Assembly: GCA_025057155.1 (NCBI GenBank)
Contig: JANWYD010000011.1
Location: 1 to 64,000, forward strand
Direction of reading: 5' to 3'
DNA: 64,000 bases
From: Chloroflexaceae bacterium
GTDB lineage: Bacteria; Chloroflexota; Chloroflexia; Chloroflexales; Chloroflexaceae
The notes beneath the pieces were generated by a model that saw only the letters and a program-made list of their open reading frames with translations, made no database searches and was not told where the DNA came from. Positions 42,441 through 50,883 of this stretch are shown here, piece by piece. The first letter of the stretch is position 1. Each line of letters opens with the position of its first letter. The position numbers and the translations under genes were made by a program.

Positions 42441-43286
42441 TTAGCGCGCGGCGCGAACGAAGCGTCGCACCCGTTCGACGTCAACCGGATTGGCGATCTC
42501 GCCATCAACCTTAATGCTGCTGCCCACGATGACGCCATCGGCGACCTCCATGAAGACGCCGATGTTCCGTTCGTCAGCGCCGCTGCCGAGGAGCAGGGGC
42601 GTATCGCCGGCCAGCCGCCGGGCCTCGCGCACCTTCTCCACATCCGGCGCGTCGCCAGTCATGCGGCCTGAGACGATCAGCGCGTCGGCGCCGAAAAAGC
42701 GTGTCCACTCGATATGCGTGGCCAGGTCAATGCCCGGAAAGCGCACCGAATGCTTCTTGTCCACGTCGGCGAAGATCTTGATATGCTCCGCGTGCAGTTC
42801 CTTGCGACGACGCAGCAGATCCGCGGCGCAGCCCTCATCCCAGTCGCCCGCGTCCCATACCCCCGCGCCGGTGAACATGCAGACGCGGATGAAGCTGGCC
42901 CCGGCAGCGATGGCGATGCCGAGCAGCGCGACCCCGCCGTTATGCACCACGTTGATGCCCAGGGGCAGATCGGGCACGGCTTCGCGCACCGCGTGGGCCA
43001 CGACGGCCTGAGCGGCGATGCTCTCGGGTTGCAGGTGCGGCCCGGCGCGAAAAGGGATGTCCCACATATTCTCGACGATCAGCCCGTGGCAGCCGCCTTC
43101 GGCCAGGGCCGTGGCGTCGCGCACGGCGTGCTCGATGATCGGCGCTATGCCGTAGCCCGTGTAGCCCGGCGCGCCGGGCAACGGCCAGCAGTGGACCATG
43201 CCAATCACCGGTTTGGCGACGCCGAAGATCGATTGCAGATCACGGATGCGCAGCGCATCCAGACGCTCCTTCCATGGCGGGGCCAT
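42441..43286 (-). CDS. BtpA/SgcQ family TIM-barrel protein
   Basis: A 281-residue protein with VIGMVHCWPLPGAPGYTG (about 26-43), GGCHGLIVENMWDIPF and the C-terminal phosphate-binding segment GVIVGSSIKVDG. BtpA affects photosystem I in cyanobacteria, while SgcQ relatives sit in sugar operons. The AGGAG-led start and the adjacent PfkB kinase (115 nt upstream on the same strand) suggest carbohydrate metabolism here. It should not be read as proof of oxygenic photosynthesis. Enzymatic activity of the family is not established to my knowledge. Confidence 0.86.
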   Translation of the reverse strand: MAPPWKERLDALRIRDLQSIFGVAKPVIGMVHCWPLPGAPGYTGYGIAPIIEHAVRDATALAEGGCHGLIVENMWDIPFRAGPHLQPESIAAQAVVAHAVREAVPDLPLGINVVHNGGVALLGIAIAAGASFIRVCMFTGAGVWDAGDWDEGCAADLLRRRKELHAEHIKIFADVDKKHSVRFPGIDLATHIEWTRFFGADALIVSGRMTGDAPDVEKVREARRLAGDTPLLLGSGADERNIGVFMEVADGVIVGSSIKVDGEIANPVDVERVRRFVRAAR

Positions 43287-43401
43287 GTGGTGCTCCTTTC
43301 TCCGCTCTTTTCACCAGATGGGGACATTTTGCTCATCCTCATCATATCGTTTTACAATGAAGAGGCGTTTATATGATCAGGAGCGCCGGGAAACCCTCTG
43401 T

Positions 43402-44367
43402 TCAAGAAGTTGCCAGGAGGTGATGCAGCGAATGATCGAGACGGGCGGCTATCTCGGCCAGGGTCGGGATGGCTTCGGCAGCGCCGTAACGACTGGCGGT
43501 CAGGGCGCCCATCAGGTTGCCGATCGCGGCGCTGCTGGGGAGATCGGCCCCCCGTAGCAGGGCCCACGCAAAACCTGCGGCAAAAGCGTCGCCGCAGCCG
43601 TTAGTGTCAATAACCGTTACAGCCGGAGGCAAGACATTCAGACGGGTGGCGCCTGCTCCCACACTGCAGCCCTGTGCGCCACGCTTGACAGCGACGTGCT
43701 GCGCGCCGGCAAGCAGGAGTTCGTCCATGGCCGGTCGCACCGTTGTGCCAGGAACAAGCGCGCGCAATTCGTCTTCATTCAACGTCAACAACCAGAGCCG
43801 CGGAAGCAGGGCGAACACCAGCCGGCGAGCCGCCCGGATGGTCGGCAAGCAGAGGTCTAGCGCCACAGGAATGCCGCGCGCGTAAGCCAGGTCAATAGCG
43901 CGGACCGCCGTCGCCCGCTGCGGCCCCTCCAGCAAAGCGTGACCGCATACAAAGAGCAGGTCACAACGTTCCAGCATCATCGTCTCAATAGCTGCGGGAT
44001 CGCAGCGTACATTGGCGCCCCGATAACTCACAAACGTGCGCTGCCCGCCGGGACTGACGACCACGCCGCACAAACCGGTCGGCGCATCCTGGTCGCGCTG
44101 GATGTGGCTCACATCGAGGCCAGCCTGGCGCGCCGCCCCCAGGGCGATCTCCGCCGCCGGATCGTTGCCCACGCGCGCAATCAGGCGCGCCGTGGCTCCA
44201 AGGCGCGTAAAGGCGACGGCAACGTTGAGGCCGGCGCCGCCGCTGTGCCAGCGAAGACCGTCGGCGGTCACATCATCGCCTTCCTGGGGATAAAATGGCA
44301 CGGTAAAGGTCAGATCGGCATTGAGATCGCCGATAACCGCAATAGTGAGTACGGATGTGATCGCCAT
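43402..44367 (-). CDS. PfkB-family sugar kinase
   Basis: A 321-residue ribokinase-fold kinase that would phosphorylate a sugar or nucleoside. The first signature is [18 protein letters not shown] (about 41-58), and the second is [19 protein letters not shown] (about 255-273) holding the catalytic Asp and the anion hole, with GCGD in place of the usual GAGD. The substrate is not readable. It is the first gene of a minus-strand set with the BtpA/SgcQ-like protein and perhaps the DapA-like aldolase, together resembling a sugar or sugar-acid breakdown unit. Confidence 0.86.
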   Translation of the reverse strand: MAITSVLTIAVIGDLNADLTFTVPFYPQEGDDVTADGLRWHSGGAGLNVAVAFTRLGATARLIARVGNDPAAEIALGAARQAGLDVSHIQRDQDAPTGLCGVVVSPGGQRTFVSYRGANVRCDPAAIETMMLERCDLLFVCGHALLEGPQRATAVRAIDLAYARGIPVALDLCLPTIRAARRLVFALLPRLWLLTLNEDELRALVPGTTVRPAMDELLLAGAQHVAVKRGAQGCSVGAGATRLNVLPPAVTVIDTNGCGDAFAAGFAWALLRGADLPSSAAIGNLMGALTASRYGAAEAIPTLAEIAARLDHSLHHLLATS

Positions 44368-44388
44368 GCCGGATAATTTGTAGGCCGC

Positions 44389-44418
44389 TTGCCACGTCCA
44401 GGGTACGTAGTGTACAAT
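44389..44418 (+). promoter_or_regulatory. Promoter of the hybrid histidine kinase
   Basis: TTGCCA (44389-44394), 18 nt, then TACAAT (44413-44418); about 120 nt before the ATG. Confidence 0.5.
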
Positions 44419-44541
44419 TTACTGCTACTGTCGGCAACCCCTGGCTCGCATCGCAGGGGCGACTGAGAACATTCGTCGCCGCGCCCCCTTGATGCCGGTT
44501 ATGTTTTGATAACCCGCCGGGCCAGAGGTGCCAGGAACTCT

Positions 44542-46959
44542 ATGGAAGAAATACTCGTTATTGATGATAGTGAGCACATCGCCAGCCTGCTGGCGAACCA
44601 TGTGCTTCCAGAGTTAGGATTTACGGCCATTGTCGCTCACACCGGACGTCAGGGGCTGCAGCGCATCCGAACACGCCTCCCGGATCTGATCCTGCTCGAT
44701 CTGCAACTTCCTGACATCAGCGGTCTTGAGTTGCTGCGCATGATCGCCCAGGAGGGCCATGATGTTCCCGTGATCCTCATGACCGCCCACGGGTCGGAGA
44801 GCATCGCCGTTGAGGCCTTCCGCCTGGGAGCGCGGAACTATCTGATCAAACCCTTCTCTGACATCGAGGCGCGCGCCGTCATTGACCAGGCGCTGCGGGA
44901 GCGCCGGCTGCGCCGTGATAAGGAACGCCTCACCGCTTCGCTTCAGCAGCGGGTGCAGGAACTGACCGTGCTCTACCGGATTGGCAAGTCGGTCACCGGT
45001 CTGATGGATCAGGAGCAGTTGCTCCAGCGCATTGTCGAGGCAGGCGTGTTTATTACCCAGGCCGAAGAGGGGTTCCTCTTGCTCCACGATGAAACCCAGC
45101 AGGAACTCTATCTCCGCGCGGCGAAGAACCTCGGCGAGCAGCGCGCCCAGAGTCTGCGCCTGCCGATTGATGACTCCCTCGCCGGGCAGGTCTTCCGCAC
45201 CGGCAAGCCGGTGCGCCTCGACCAGTCGCGGGCCGGCGCGGCGCTTAAAGTCAAAACTGGCTTTCTGGTGCGCGCCATTCTGCAAGTGCCCCTCATGCTG
45301 GGCACGAAGGTCAAGGGCGTCCTGGCGGTTGACAATCGTGTCGCTGATCGCACCTTCTCCGAGAACGATGAGTATCTCCTGGCGACCCTCGCTGACTACG
45401 CCGCTATTGCGATTGAAAATGCCCGCCTCTATGAGCAGGTGAAGCTTTCCGAACAACGCTACCGTGATTTGTTCGCCAATGCCTACGATTTGATCTTCAT
45501 GCTTAATGAGGCGTTGATCATTACCACAATTAACAAAGTCGGCGAACAACTGACCGGCTACAGCCTGCCCGAACTGCTCGGACGCCCTCTGCGCGCCCTT
45601 TGCACCCCTGAGTCATGGGATAGGGCTGAACCTCTACTGCGCGAATTGCTCGCCGGGCGTAGCGTTGCCCCGTTTGAGCTCGAACTGCTGCGCCGCGATG
45701 GCGAGCCGGTGTATCTTGAGGTCTCGGCGCAGGTAACCCGGAACGGCGTCGGGTCCAGGGGGGTGCACTGCATTGCCCGTAACCTGACCGAGCGCCGGCG
45801 CCTCGAGCAACAACTGCTGCAGTCGGAGAAGCTCTCGGCCATCGGCCAGTTGGTGGCCGGTGTGGCCCACGAATTGAACAATCCTCTCACCAGTGTCAGC
45901 GGGTATGCCCAGCTCTTGCTGCGCGATCAACGCCTCCCCCCCGAGCCGCGCCAGGATCTCGAACAGATATACCAGCAGGCCGAACGGGCCGCGAAGATCG
46001 TCCAGAACCTGCTGATCTTCGCCCGCGAACATAAACCTGAACGGACGGTCGGCTCGGTTAATGATGCCATCCGCCGCGCCCTCGCCCTTCAGCAGTACCA
46101 GTTGCGGGTCGAAAACATCGGCGTCAGGCTGGAGCTTGATCCGGCCTTGCCGCCAACTACTGCCGATTTCCATCAACTCCAACAGGTGTTTTTGAATTTG
46201 ATCAGCAACGCGCGCTACGCCATGGTCCAGAAAGGCGGTCGAGGTACGCTTACCCTCCGCACCAGTCTCGAACAGCCGCCCACCAGCGAACCGCATATCC
46301 GTATTGAGGTGATTGATACCGGTGTGGGGATTCCCGAGCGCGACTTGCAAAAGATTTTTAACCCATTTTTTACTACCAAGCCGGTGGGTCAGGGTACCGG
46401 CCTGGGCCTGTCAATCTGTTTCGGGATCGTCAAGGAGCATGAGGGCCAGATCTGGGCCGAGAGCCAGGTTGGCGTCGGGACGTGCGTGGTGGTCAGGTTG
46501 CCGGTGCGTTCCGGGCCGTCTGAGCAAACTTCGGCGCTCCCTCCTGCTGAGGCCGAGCAACCGACCGCGAGTCTCCAGGTCCTGGTGGTGGATGATGAAG
46601 AGCCAGTCGGAGAGTTGCTTGCACGCATGCTCCGCACCCTTGGCCACCGCCCGACGGTCGTCTGTAGCGGCGAAGCGGCCATGGAGATCATCGAACGCGA
46701 GGTGTTCGATGTAGTACTCTGCGATGTGAAGATGCCCGGTCTGAATGGCTTTGATCTGCTCCGTGCCATTCGAGTGCAAAACCCTGATCTCGCGGAGCGC
46801 CTGATCTTCGTGAGCGGCGACACCCTCAGTCCCGCTACGCGCACTACGCTTGAGCAAAGCGGGAACCTGTTCCTGGCCAAACCCTTTTCTCTGGAGCAGG
46901 TCCGGCAGATCCTCACCCTATTACTCAAACGGCGCTCCATCGGCTCGCAGCCATCCTGA
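44542..46959 (+). CDS. Hybrid histidine kinase (REC-GAF-PAS-HisKA-HATPase-REC)
   Basis: An 805-residue cytoplasmic signalling protein without membrane segments. Order: receiver 1 (1-120, phospho-acceptor Asp in LLDLQLPD), a coiled linker, GAF (about 150-300), PAS (about 305-420), HisKA with the phospho-acceptor His in GVAHELNNPLTS, HATPase (N box NLISNARYAM, G1 DTGVGIPE, G2 GTGLGLSIC) and a second receiver (about 675-800, Asp in LCDVKMPG, Lys in AKPFS). A kinase flanked by two receivers suggests a phosphorelay that takes input from another kinase. The ATG follows AGGA. No DNA-binding output protein is adjacent. Confidence 0.92.
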   Translation: MEEILVIDDSEHIASLLANHVLPELGFTAIVAHTGRQGLQRIRTRLPDLILLDLQLPDISGLELLRMIAQEGHDVPVILMTAHGSESIAVEAFRLGARNYLIKPFSDIEARAVIDQALRERRLRRDKERLTASLQQRVQELTVLYRIGKSVTGLMDQEQLLQRIVEAGVFITQAEEGFLLLHDETQQELYLRAAKNLGEQRAQSLRLPIDDSLAGQVFRTGKPVRLDQSRAGAALKVKTGFLVRAILQVPLMLGTKVKGVLAVDNRVADRTFSENDEYLLATLADYAAIAIENARLYEQVKLSEQRYRDLFANAYDLIFMLNEALIITTINKVGEQLTGYSLPELLGRPLRALCTPESWDRAEPLLRELLAGRSVAPFELELLRRDGEPVYLEVSAQVTRNGVGSRGVHCIARNLTERRRLEQQLLQSEKLSAIGQLVAGVAHELNNPLTSVSGYAQLLLRDQRLPPEPRQDLEQIYQQAERAAKIVQNLLIFAREHKPERTVGSVNDAIRRALALQQYQLRVENIGVRLELDPALPPTTADFHQLQQVFLNLISNARYAMVQKGGRGTLTLRTSLEQPPTSEPHIRIEVIDTGVGIPERDLQKIFNPFFTTKPVGQGTGLGLSICFGIVKEHEGQIWAESQVGVGTCVVVRLPVRSGPSEQTSALPPAEAEQPTASLQVLVVDDEEPVGELLARMLRTLGHRPTVVCSGEAAMEIIEREVFDVVLCDVKMPGLNGFDLLRAIRVQNPDLAERLIFVSGDTLSPATRTTLEQSGNLFLAKPFSLEQVRQILTLLLKRRSIGSQPS

Positions 46960-47590
46960 TTGTCCGAGACGAAGGGCGCTTCGCTCGTAACCGGGGTGCG
47001 ACGAAACGTTGATGCCGCTGGCCCATTGGCGTTACGTTCAGCCTGCAGTGGCACAGGCGCTCAGATACGACAGCGCGGCAAAAACTACGCCTGGCAGGGT
47101 GATTCTGGCATTCGCCGGCAGCATCCATCTTCTCCGCGCTGCCTGCCGCGCGGAAGGCAAAACGCCCGGCGCCGCACCGGTGGCGCTCTTGCTCGTGCCC
47201 TTTTCCTGTTGCTGTTCCTCCAGATCATGCAGGACGACCGGGCGCAACCCGTAATTACTCCTGGTTGCCGTCTGGAGTATGGAGCCGAAGAACCCCTGTG
47301 CCAGTCCCTGCTGCGCCTCCCCGGGCCTGAATTCCATTTGCTGAGCTGATCAACCGATGGGGAGAAACCTGACGCTCCCATCTCCCGCCTTGCCTGGAAC
47401 TAAACAGCGGGGCGAGCCGGAGGGTTGCCCCGCCTCCGAATCATCCTGTGCGAATCTTGCGCACGATGCACCGTCATCCTCTGGCATGCGGTATCATATG
47501 CATATGGAGGAGATCCTGATAGTCTTACTCTCAACCGTCCAGGACGAGCGCCCGTCGTAGTGGCGCGGGCTTCACCAGCACGTATATAGG
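46960..47590. other. 631-nt spacer, no confident gene
   Basis: One frame (46960-47349, TTG start, 129 codons with a hydrophobic stretch ALARALFLLLFLQIM) is open, but it lacks a ribosome site and any family resemblance. The rest holds a weak copy of the palindromic repeat (47361-47385) and a GGGGC...GCCCC hairpin with GGAGGGTTGC at 47409-47431. The last 100 nt are relatively AT-rich and may carry the promoter of the next gene. Confidence 0.5.
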
Positions 47591-48514
47591 ATGGGAAGTG
47601 TGGATAGCTTCACCCAACAGGCGATTGCCGCAATTGCGGAGGATAATCTATCCGGGGCCGTGGAGGTGGCCGAAAAGAGCGCCGAGGTGCTTCAACGTCT
47701 CATTCGCACGGACAATTCGCTCCACAAGGAGGGATTGGTCCAACAGGTTCTCGATGTGGGATGGGCGCTGATCCGCGCGCACCCGACGATGGCCCCGCTG
47801 GTCAACCTGGTAAATGGGGTGCTCTGGCGCCTCGAGGATGCCGCATCCGCCGATGAGGCGCGCCGCAGGGTGGCCGATGCCACCGGCGATTTCAAGCGCT
47901 GGCTGCGGGTTCACGAAGCGGCCATCGCCGAGACGGCCTTGCGCCTGATCCCTGAGGATGGCCAGATCCTCACCAATGGCCGCAGCACCACGGTGCGGGC
48001 GGCCCTGCGCCACGCCCAGCGCGCCGGCCGCCGCTTCCGCGTGGTCTGCGCTGAGGGTCGCCCGGGTTGCGAGGGACGCGTGCTGGCTAGCGAACTGGCC
48101 AGCGCCGGCATCGAGGTCACCCTGGTGATTGATGCCCTGGCGGTGGCCATGGTCCCGCAGATGCAACTGGTGCTGGTCGGCGCCGATTACCTTGACGCCA
48201 ACGGGTTGGTCAACAAAGTAGGCACCTATGCCATCGCCCTGGCCGCGGGCGCCAGCAAGGTGGCGATGTACACGCTGTGTGGCAGCGAGAAGTTTCTTCC
48301 TCCAGGCTACGTGCCGCCCGCCCAGACCCTCTGGCCCCCTGAACAGGTCTGGGACGCCGCTCCGCCAGGGGTGCGGATCACCAACCTCTACTACGACCTG
48401 ACCCCCCTTTCCGCTCTGGCCGGCATCGTCACCGAGCAGGGCGTGCAGCCTGCCGAAGGGATCGAAGCCTGGCTGGCCGTCACCAGGTTGCACCCGGCGC
48501 TCCAACGGACGTAA
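47591..48514 (+). CDS. eIF-2B alpha/beta/delta-like protein
   Basis: A 307-residue member of the eIF-2B/MtnA/ribose-1,5-bisphosphate isomerase superfamily. The Rossmann part has GQILTNGRSTTVRAAL (about 125-140), RVVCAEGRPGCEGR (about 152-165) and VLVGADYLDANGLVNKVGTYAIAL (about 195-218), including the conserved Asp. The catalytic Cys that MtnA and archaeal isomerases carry after ILT is not present (NGRS), so isomerase activity is doubtful. Bacterial members of this non-MtnA branch are poorly characterised. It lies alone between the hybrid kinase and a convergent glycosyltransferase. Confidence 0.82.
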   Translation: MGSVDSFTQQAIAAIAEDNLSGAVEVAEKSAEVLQRLIRTDNSLHKEGLVQQVLDVGWALIRAHPTMAPLVNLVNGVLWRLEDAASADEARRRVADATGDFKRWLRVHEAAIAETALRLIPEDGQILTNGRSTTVRAALRHAQRAGRRFRVVCAEGRPGCEGRVLASELASAGIEVTLVIDALAVAMVPQMQLVLVGADYLDANGLVNKVGTYAIALAAGASKVAMYTLCGSEKFLPPGYVPPAQTLWPPEQVWDAAPPGVRITNLYYDLTPLSALAGIVTEQGVQPAEGIEAWLAVTRLHPALQRT

Positions 48515-48538
48515 TTCTTTCCGCGATCCTCCGCGAAG

Positions 48539-49660
48539 CTATCGCCCCCGCGCGGCGACGCGACGGTAAATCGCCAACGTTTCCCAGGCGGCGCGGCGCC
48601 AGGAGAAGAGCGCCGCCCGTTGGGGCCCGCGCCGGGACAGGTCGGCCCGCGCCGCGTCGTCATCCCACAGATCGGCGATGGCATCGGCCCAGGCTTCCAC
48701 CTCCCGGGGAGGCACGAGGCGAGCCGCGTCACCCACCACTTCCGGCAGGCTGCTGGTGTTGGCGACCAGGCCCGGCGCGCCACAGGCCAGCGCCTCCAGG
48801 GCCGGCAGACCAAAGCCCTCATACAGTGAAGGATTGACGTACAGCCGGCAGGCGCTGTAGAGCCAGGGCAGATCATCGAGGTTAACGGCGCCGAGGAAGT
48901 GCACTGCCTCTCGCAGGCGCAATTCGCCGACCAGAGCGTAGATCGGTTCATCGAGCCAGCCACGGCCACCGGCGACGATCAGGCGATACCCCGCTTCAGG
49001 GCGCCGGTCGAGGCAGAGGCGCAGCGCGCGCAGCAGGGTTGCCAGGTTCTTCCGCGGCTCGACGGTGCTGACGAAAAGGAGAAAGTCGCCCGCCGCCACC
49101 GTACAGCCGTTGATCACCCGCCGCTCGCCCGCGGCGACCGCCACCGGGGCAAAGCGCGGATCGGCCGCCTCATAGACCACGTCTATCCGCTCGGCCGGCA
49201 GGTCGAGAAGAGTTGCGACGTCGGCGCGGGTGGCCTGAGAGACCGTGATCACCGCCTCGGCGTCGTGGACGGCTGCGCGCACCTGACTGTAGTAGCGGCG
49301 GGCGTCGGCGTCGAGGATCTCAGGAAAGTGGAGAAAGGCCAGATCGTGCACGGTGATCACCGCCGGGCAGGGCCGGCGGCGCGGGGCGATGAAGTCGGGG
49401 CAGTGCAGCAGGTCGAGACGCCGTGGCAACAATTCGAGGGGCAGGCTCAACTGTTCGAAGCGATTGTGAGGCGGCGTCAGCATGGCGGCGCGCTCAACGT
49501 TGGCGGCGACCACCAGAGGCCGGTGCTGGCAATAATGCTGCAAGGCGACGAAGGTGTCATCGGGGGCCTCGGCGGCGAGCGCCGTGAGAAGCTGGCGCGT
49601 GTACTGGGCAATTCCGCCCTGACGATAGGCGTTGAGACGAGCGTCAATACCGATGCGCAT
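48539..49660 (-). CDS. GT4-family glycosyltransferase
   Basis: A 373-residue GT-B retaining glycosyltransferase. The N-terminus MRIGIDARLNAYRQGGIAQYTRQLL has the Gly-rich donor-side loop, and the C-terminal nucleotide-sugar region includes VSTVEPRKNLATLLRA and the E-x7-E motif in NPSLYEGFGLPALEALACG. It probably transfers a hexose (GDP- or UDP-activated) to a surface glycan. It follows the MBL hydrolase gene by 51 nt on the minus strand; the shared transcript is likely but the functional link is unclear. Confidence 0.9.
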   Translation of the reverse strand: MRIGIDARLNAYRQGGIAQYTRQLLTALAAEAPDDTFVALQHYCQHRPLVVAANVERAAMLTPPHNRFEQLSLPLELLPRRLDLLHCPDFIAPRRRPCPAVITVHDLAFLHFPEILDADARRYYSQVRAAVHDAEAVITVSQATRADVATLLDLPAERIDVVYEAADPRFAPVAVAAGERRVINGCTVAAGDFLLFVSTVEPRKNLATLLRALRLCLDRRPEAGYRLIVAGGRGWLDEPIYALVGELRLREAVHFLGAVNLDDLPWLYSACRLYVNPSLYEGFGLPALEALACGAPGLVANTSSLPEVVGDAARLVPPREVEAWADAIADLWDDDAARADLSRRGPQRAALFSWRRAAWETLAIYRRVAARGR

Positions 49661-49711
49661 GGTCAGCCCGGGTCTCCAGGCAGCGAGGCTCCACCGCCGC
49701 CGCCGCGCGCC

Positions 49712-50470
49712 TTATGACACGATAGTCACCTCGAGACCGTCGTAGGCGAACTCCACGCCGGGTGGCAACCATCGGCCGTCGGCGTGGTCAATGTTGTGAG
49801 TCATATGGACGAGGTACGCTCGTCGGGGCGCCAGGGCCGCAATGACCTCCAGGGCCTGGGCCAGGGTGAAGTGCGTAGGATGTGGTTCATGGCGCAGGGC
49901 ATTGAGCACCAGCACCTCAAGATCCTGGAGCAGTCTCCACGAGGCCGGGGGGATGGCGCTGGCGTCGGTCACATAGCCTAATCCGCCGACCCGATAGCCA
50001 GTAATCGTCCAGGTGCCGTGGAGAATGTCGAAGGGCCGGATTTCCACGTCGCCGATGACAAACGGCCCCTGCACCGGACGGAGATCGAGCCTGGGGCGCG
50101 TGGAGCCGGCGGAGGTTTCGTCAAAGGCGTAGGCGAAGCGTTCGCGCACCTCGGCCAGGGTTTGCGGGGCGCCGTAGATGGGCATGCAGCCGCGCCCCAG
50201 GCAAAGCGGGCGCAGGTCATCCAGACCGGCAATGTGGTCGAAGTGCGAGTGGGTGAGGAGCACCGCGTCGAGGCGCTGCAAGCCGGCGGTGAGCGCCTGC
50301 GCCCGGAAATCCGGCCCTGCATCAATGAGGATCGTCGTCTCGGGGGTGCGCAGCAGCGCTGAGGTGCGCGTGCGTCGGTTCCGGGGATCGGATGAGGTGC
50401 ATACCTTACATGTGCAACCGATCACGGGAACGCCCATGGAGGTGCCGGTGCCCAGAAAGCGTAGCTGCAT
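49712..50470 (-). CDS. PhnP-like metallo-beta-lactamase-fold hydrolase
   Basis: A 252-residue hydrolase starting MQLRFLGTGTSMGVPVIGC. The metal motif THSHFDHIAGLDDLRPL (about 75-91) gives HxHxDH, further ligands lie in FDILHG-like FDILHGTWT and the C-terminal LVHMTHNIDHAD. The CTCKVC near the N-terminus matches the Cys-rich structural zinc site of PhnP-type phosphodiesterases. The likely substrate is a cyclic phosphodiester such as ribosyl 1,2-cyclic phosphate or an RNA-type linkage (inference). A longer in-frame start would add 43 non-domain residues. Confidence 0.86.
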   Translation of the reverse strand: MQLRFLGTGTSMGVPVIGCTCKVCTSSDPRNRRTRTSALLRTPETTILIDAGPDFRAQALTAGLQRLDAVLLTHSHFDHIAGLDDLRPLCLGRGCMPIYGAPQTLAEVRERFAYAFDETSAGSTRPRLDLRPVQGPFVIGDVEIRPFDILHGTWTITGYRVGGLGYVTDASAIPPASWRLLQDLEVLVLNALRHEPHPTHFTLAQALEVIAALAPRRAYLVHMTHNIDHADGRWLPPGVEFAYDGLEVTIVS

Positions 50471-50820
50471 GAGGGATCTCAGCCAGGGAAGACCGAAGCC
50501 GGTCGCGCTCCTCCTACCCGTCCACAACCGACACACGGGCTGGCGAACAACGTCATGCCTGTACGTGTGAGGCGCCCTGAACGTTCCATAGTATACCATA
50601 TCGGGGCGCCTGGGTCGGTGCGCGCCCCACTGAGGCGTTGTGAGCGCTATCCGGCCGGAAAGCCAACCGGGAAAAAGCTAATGCCGCCTCTCCGAAACGA
50701 TAGCGTGCCGTACCATGCTGCGTTGTAATGCCGATGAACTGCCTGTCGCGTGCGCTGCGCGCCGAACCGCTGTTTCGGCTGACTTTACAAAAGTGTTAGA
50801 GAGTTATAACCTGAGTCCTA
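50471..50820. other. Spacer between MBL hydrolase and sensor kinase
   Basis: No gene supported. A GGCGCCC/GGGCGCC stem (50571-50577 with 50604-50610) flanks an AT-rich loop containing AGTATACC, which reads as TATACT on the minus strand and might be the hydrolase's -10. The rest is unremarkable. Confidence 0.45.
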
Positions 50821-50849
50821 TTGATCGCGGTAAGCCGGAAATTTATACT
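50821..50849 (+). promoter_or_regulatory. Promoter of the sensor kinase / Calx-beta pair
   Basis: TTGATC (50821-50826) and TATACT (50844-50849) with a 17-nt spacer; start near 50856 and the ATG at 50884. A second, weaker pair (TTTACA 50784, TATAAC 50805, 15-nt spacer) lies just upstream. Confidence 0.65.
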
Positions 50850-50883
50850 AATCCTGGGGGCGTCACGCCGAGGATGGACTGCG

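Noticed and set aside
42441-43286. BtpA homologue as evidence of photosystem I
   Set aside because: The family is broad and includes SgcQ of non-photosynthetic bacteria; no photosystem genes are in the window.
46960-47349. 129-codon frame after the hybrid kinase
   Set aside because: TTG start without a ribosome site and no similarity recognised; kept only as a note on the spacer.
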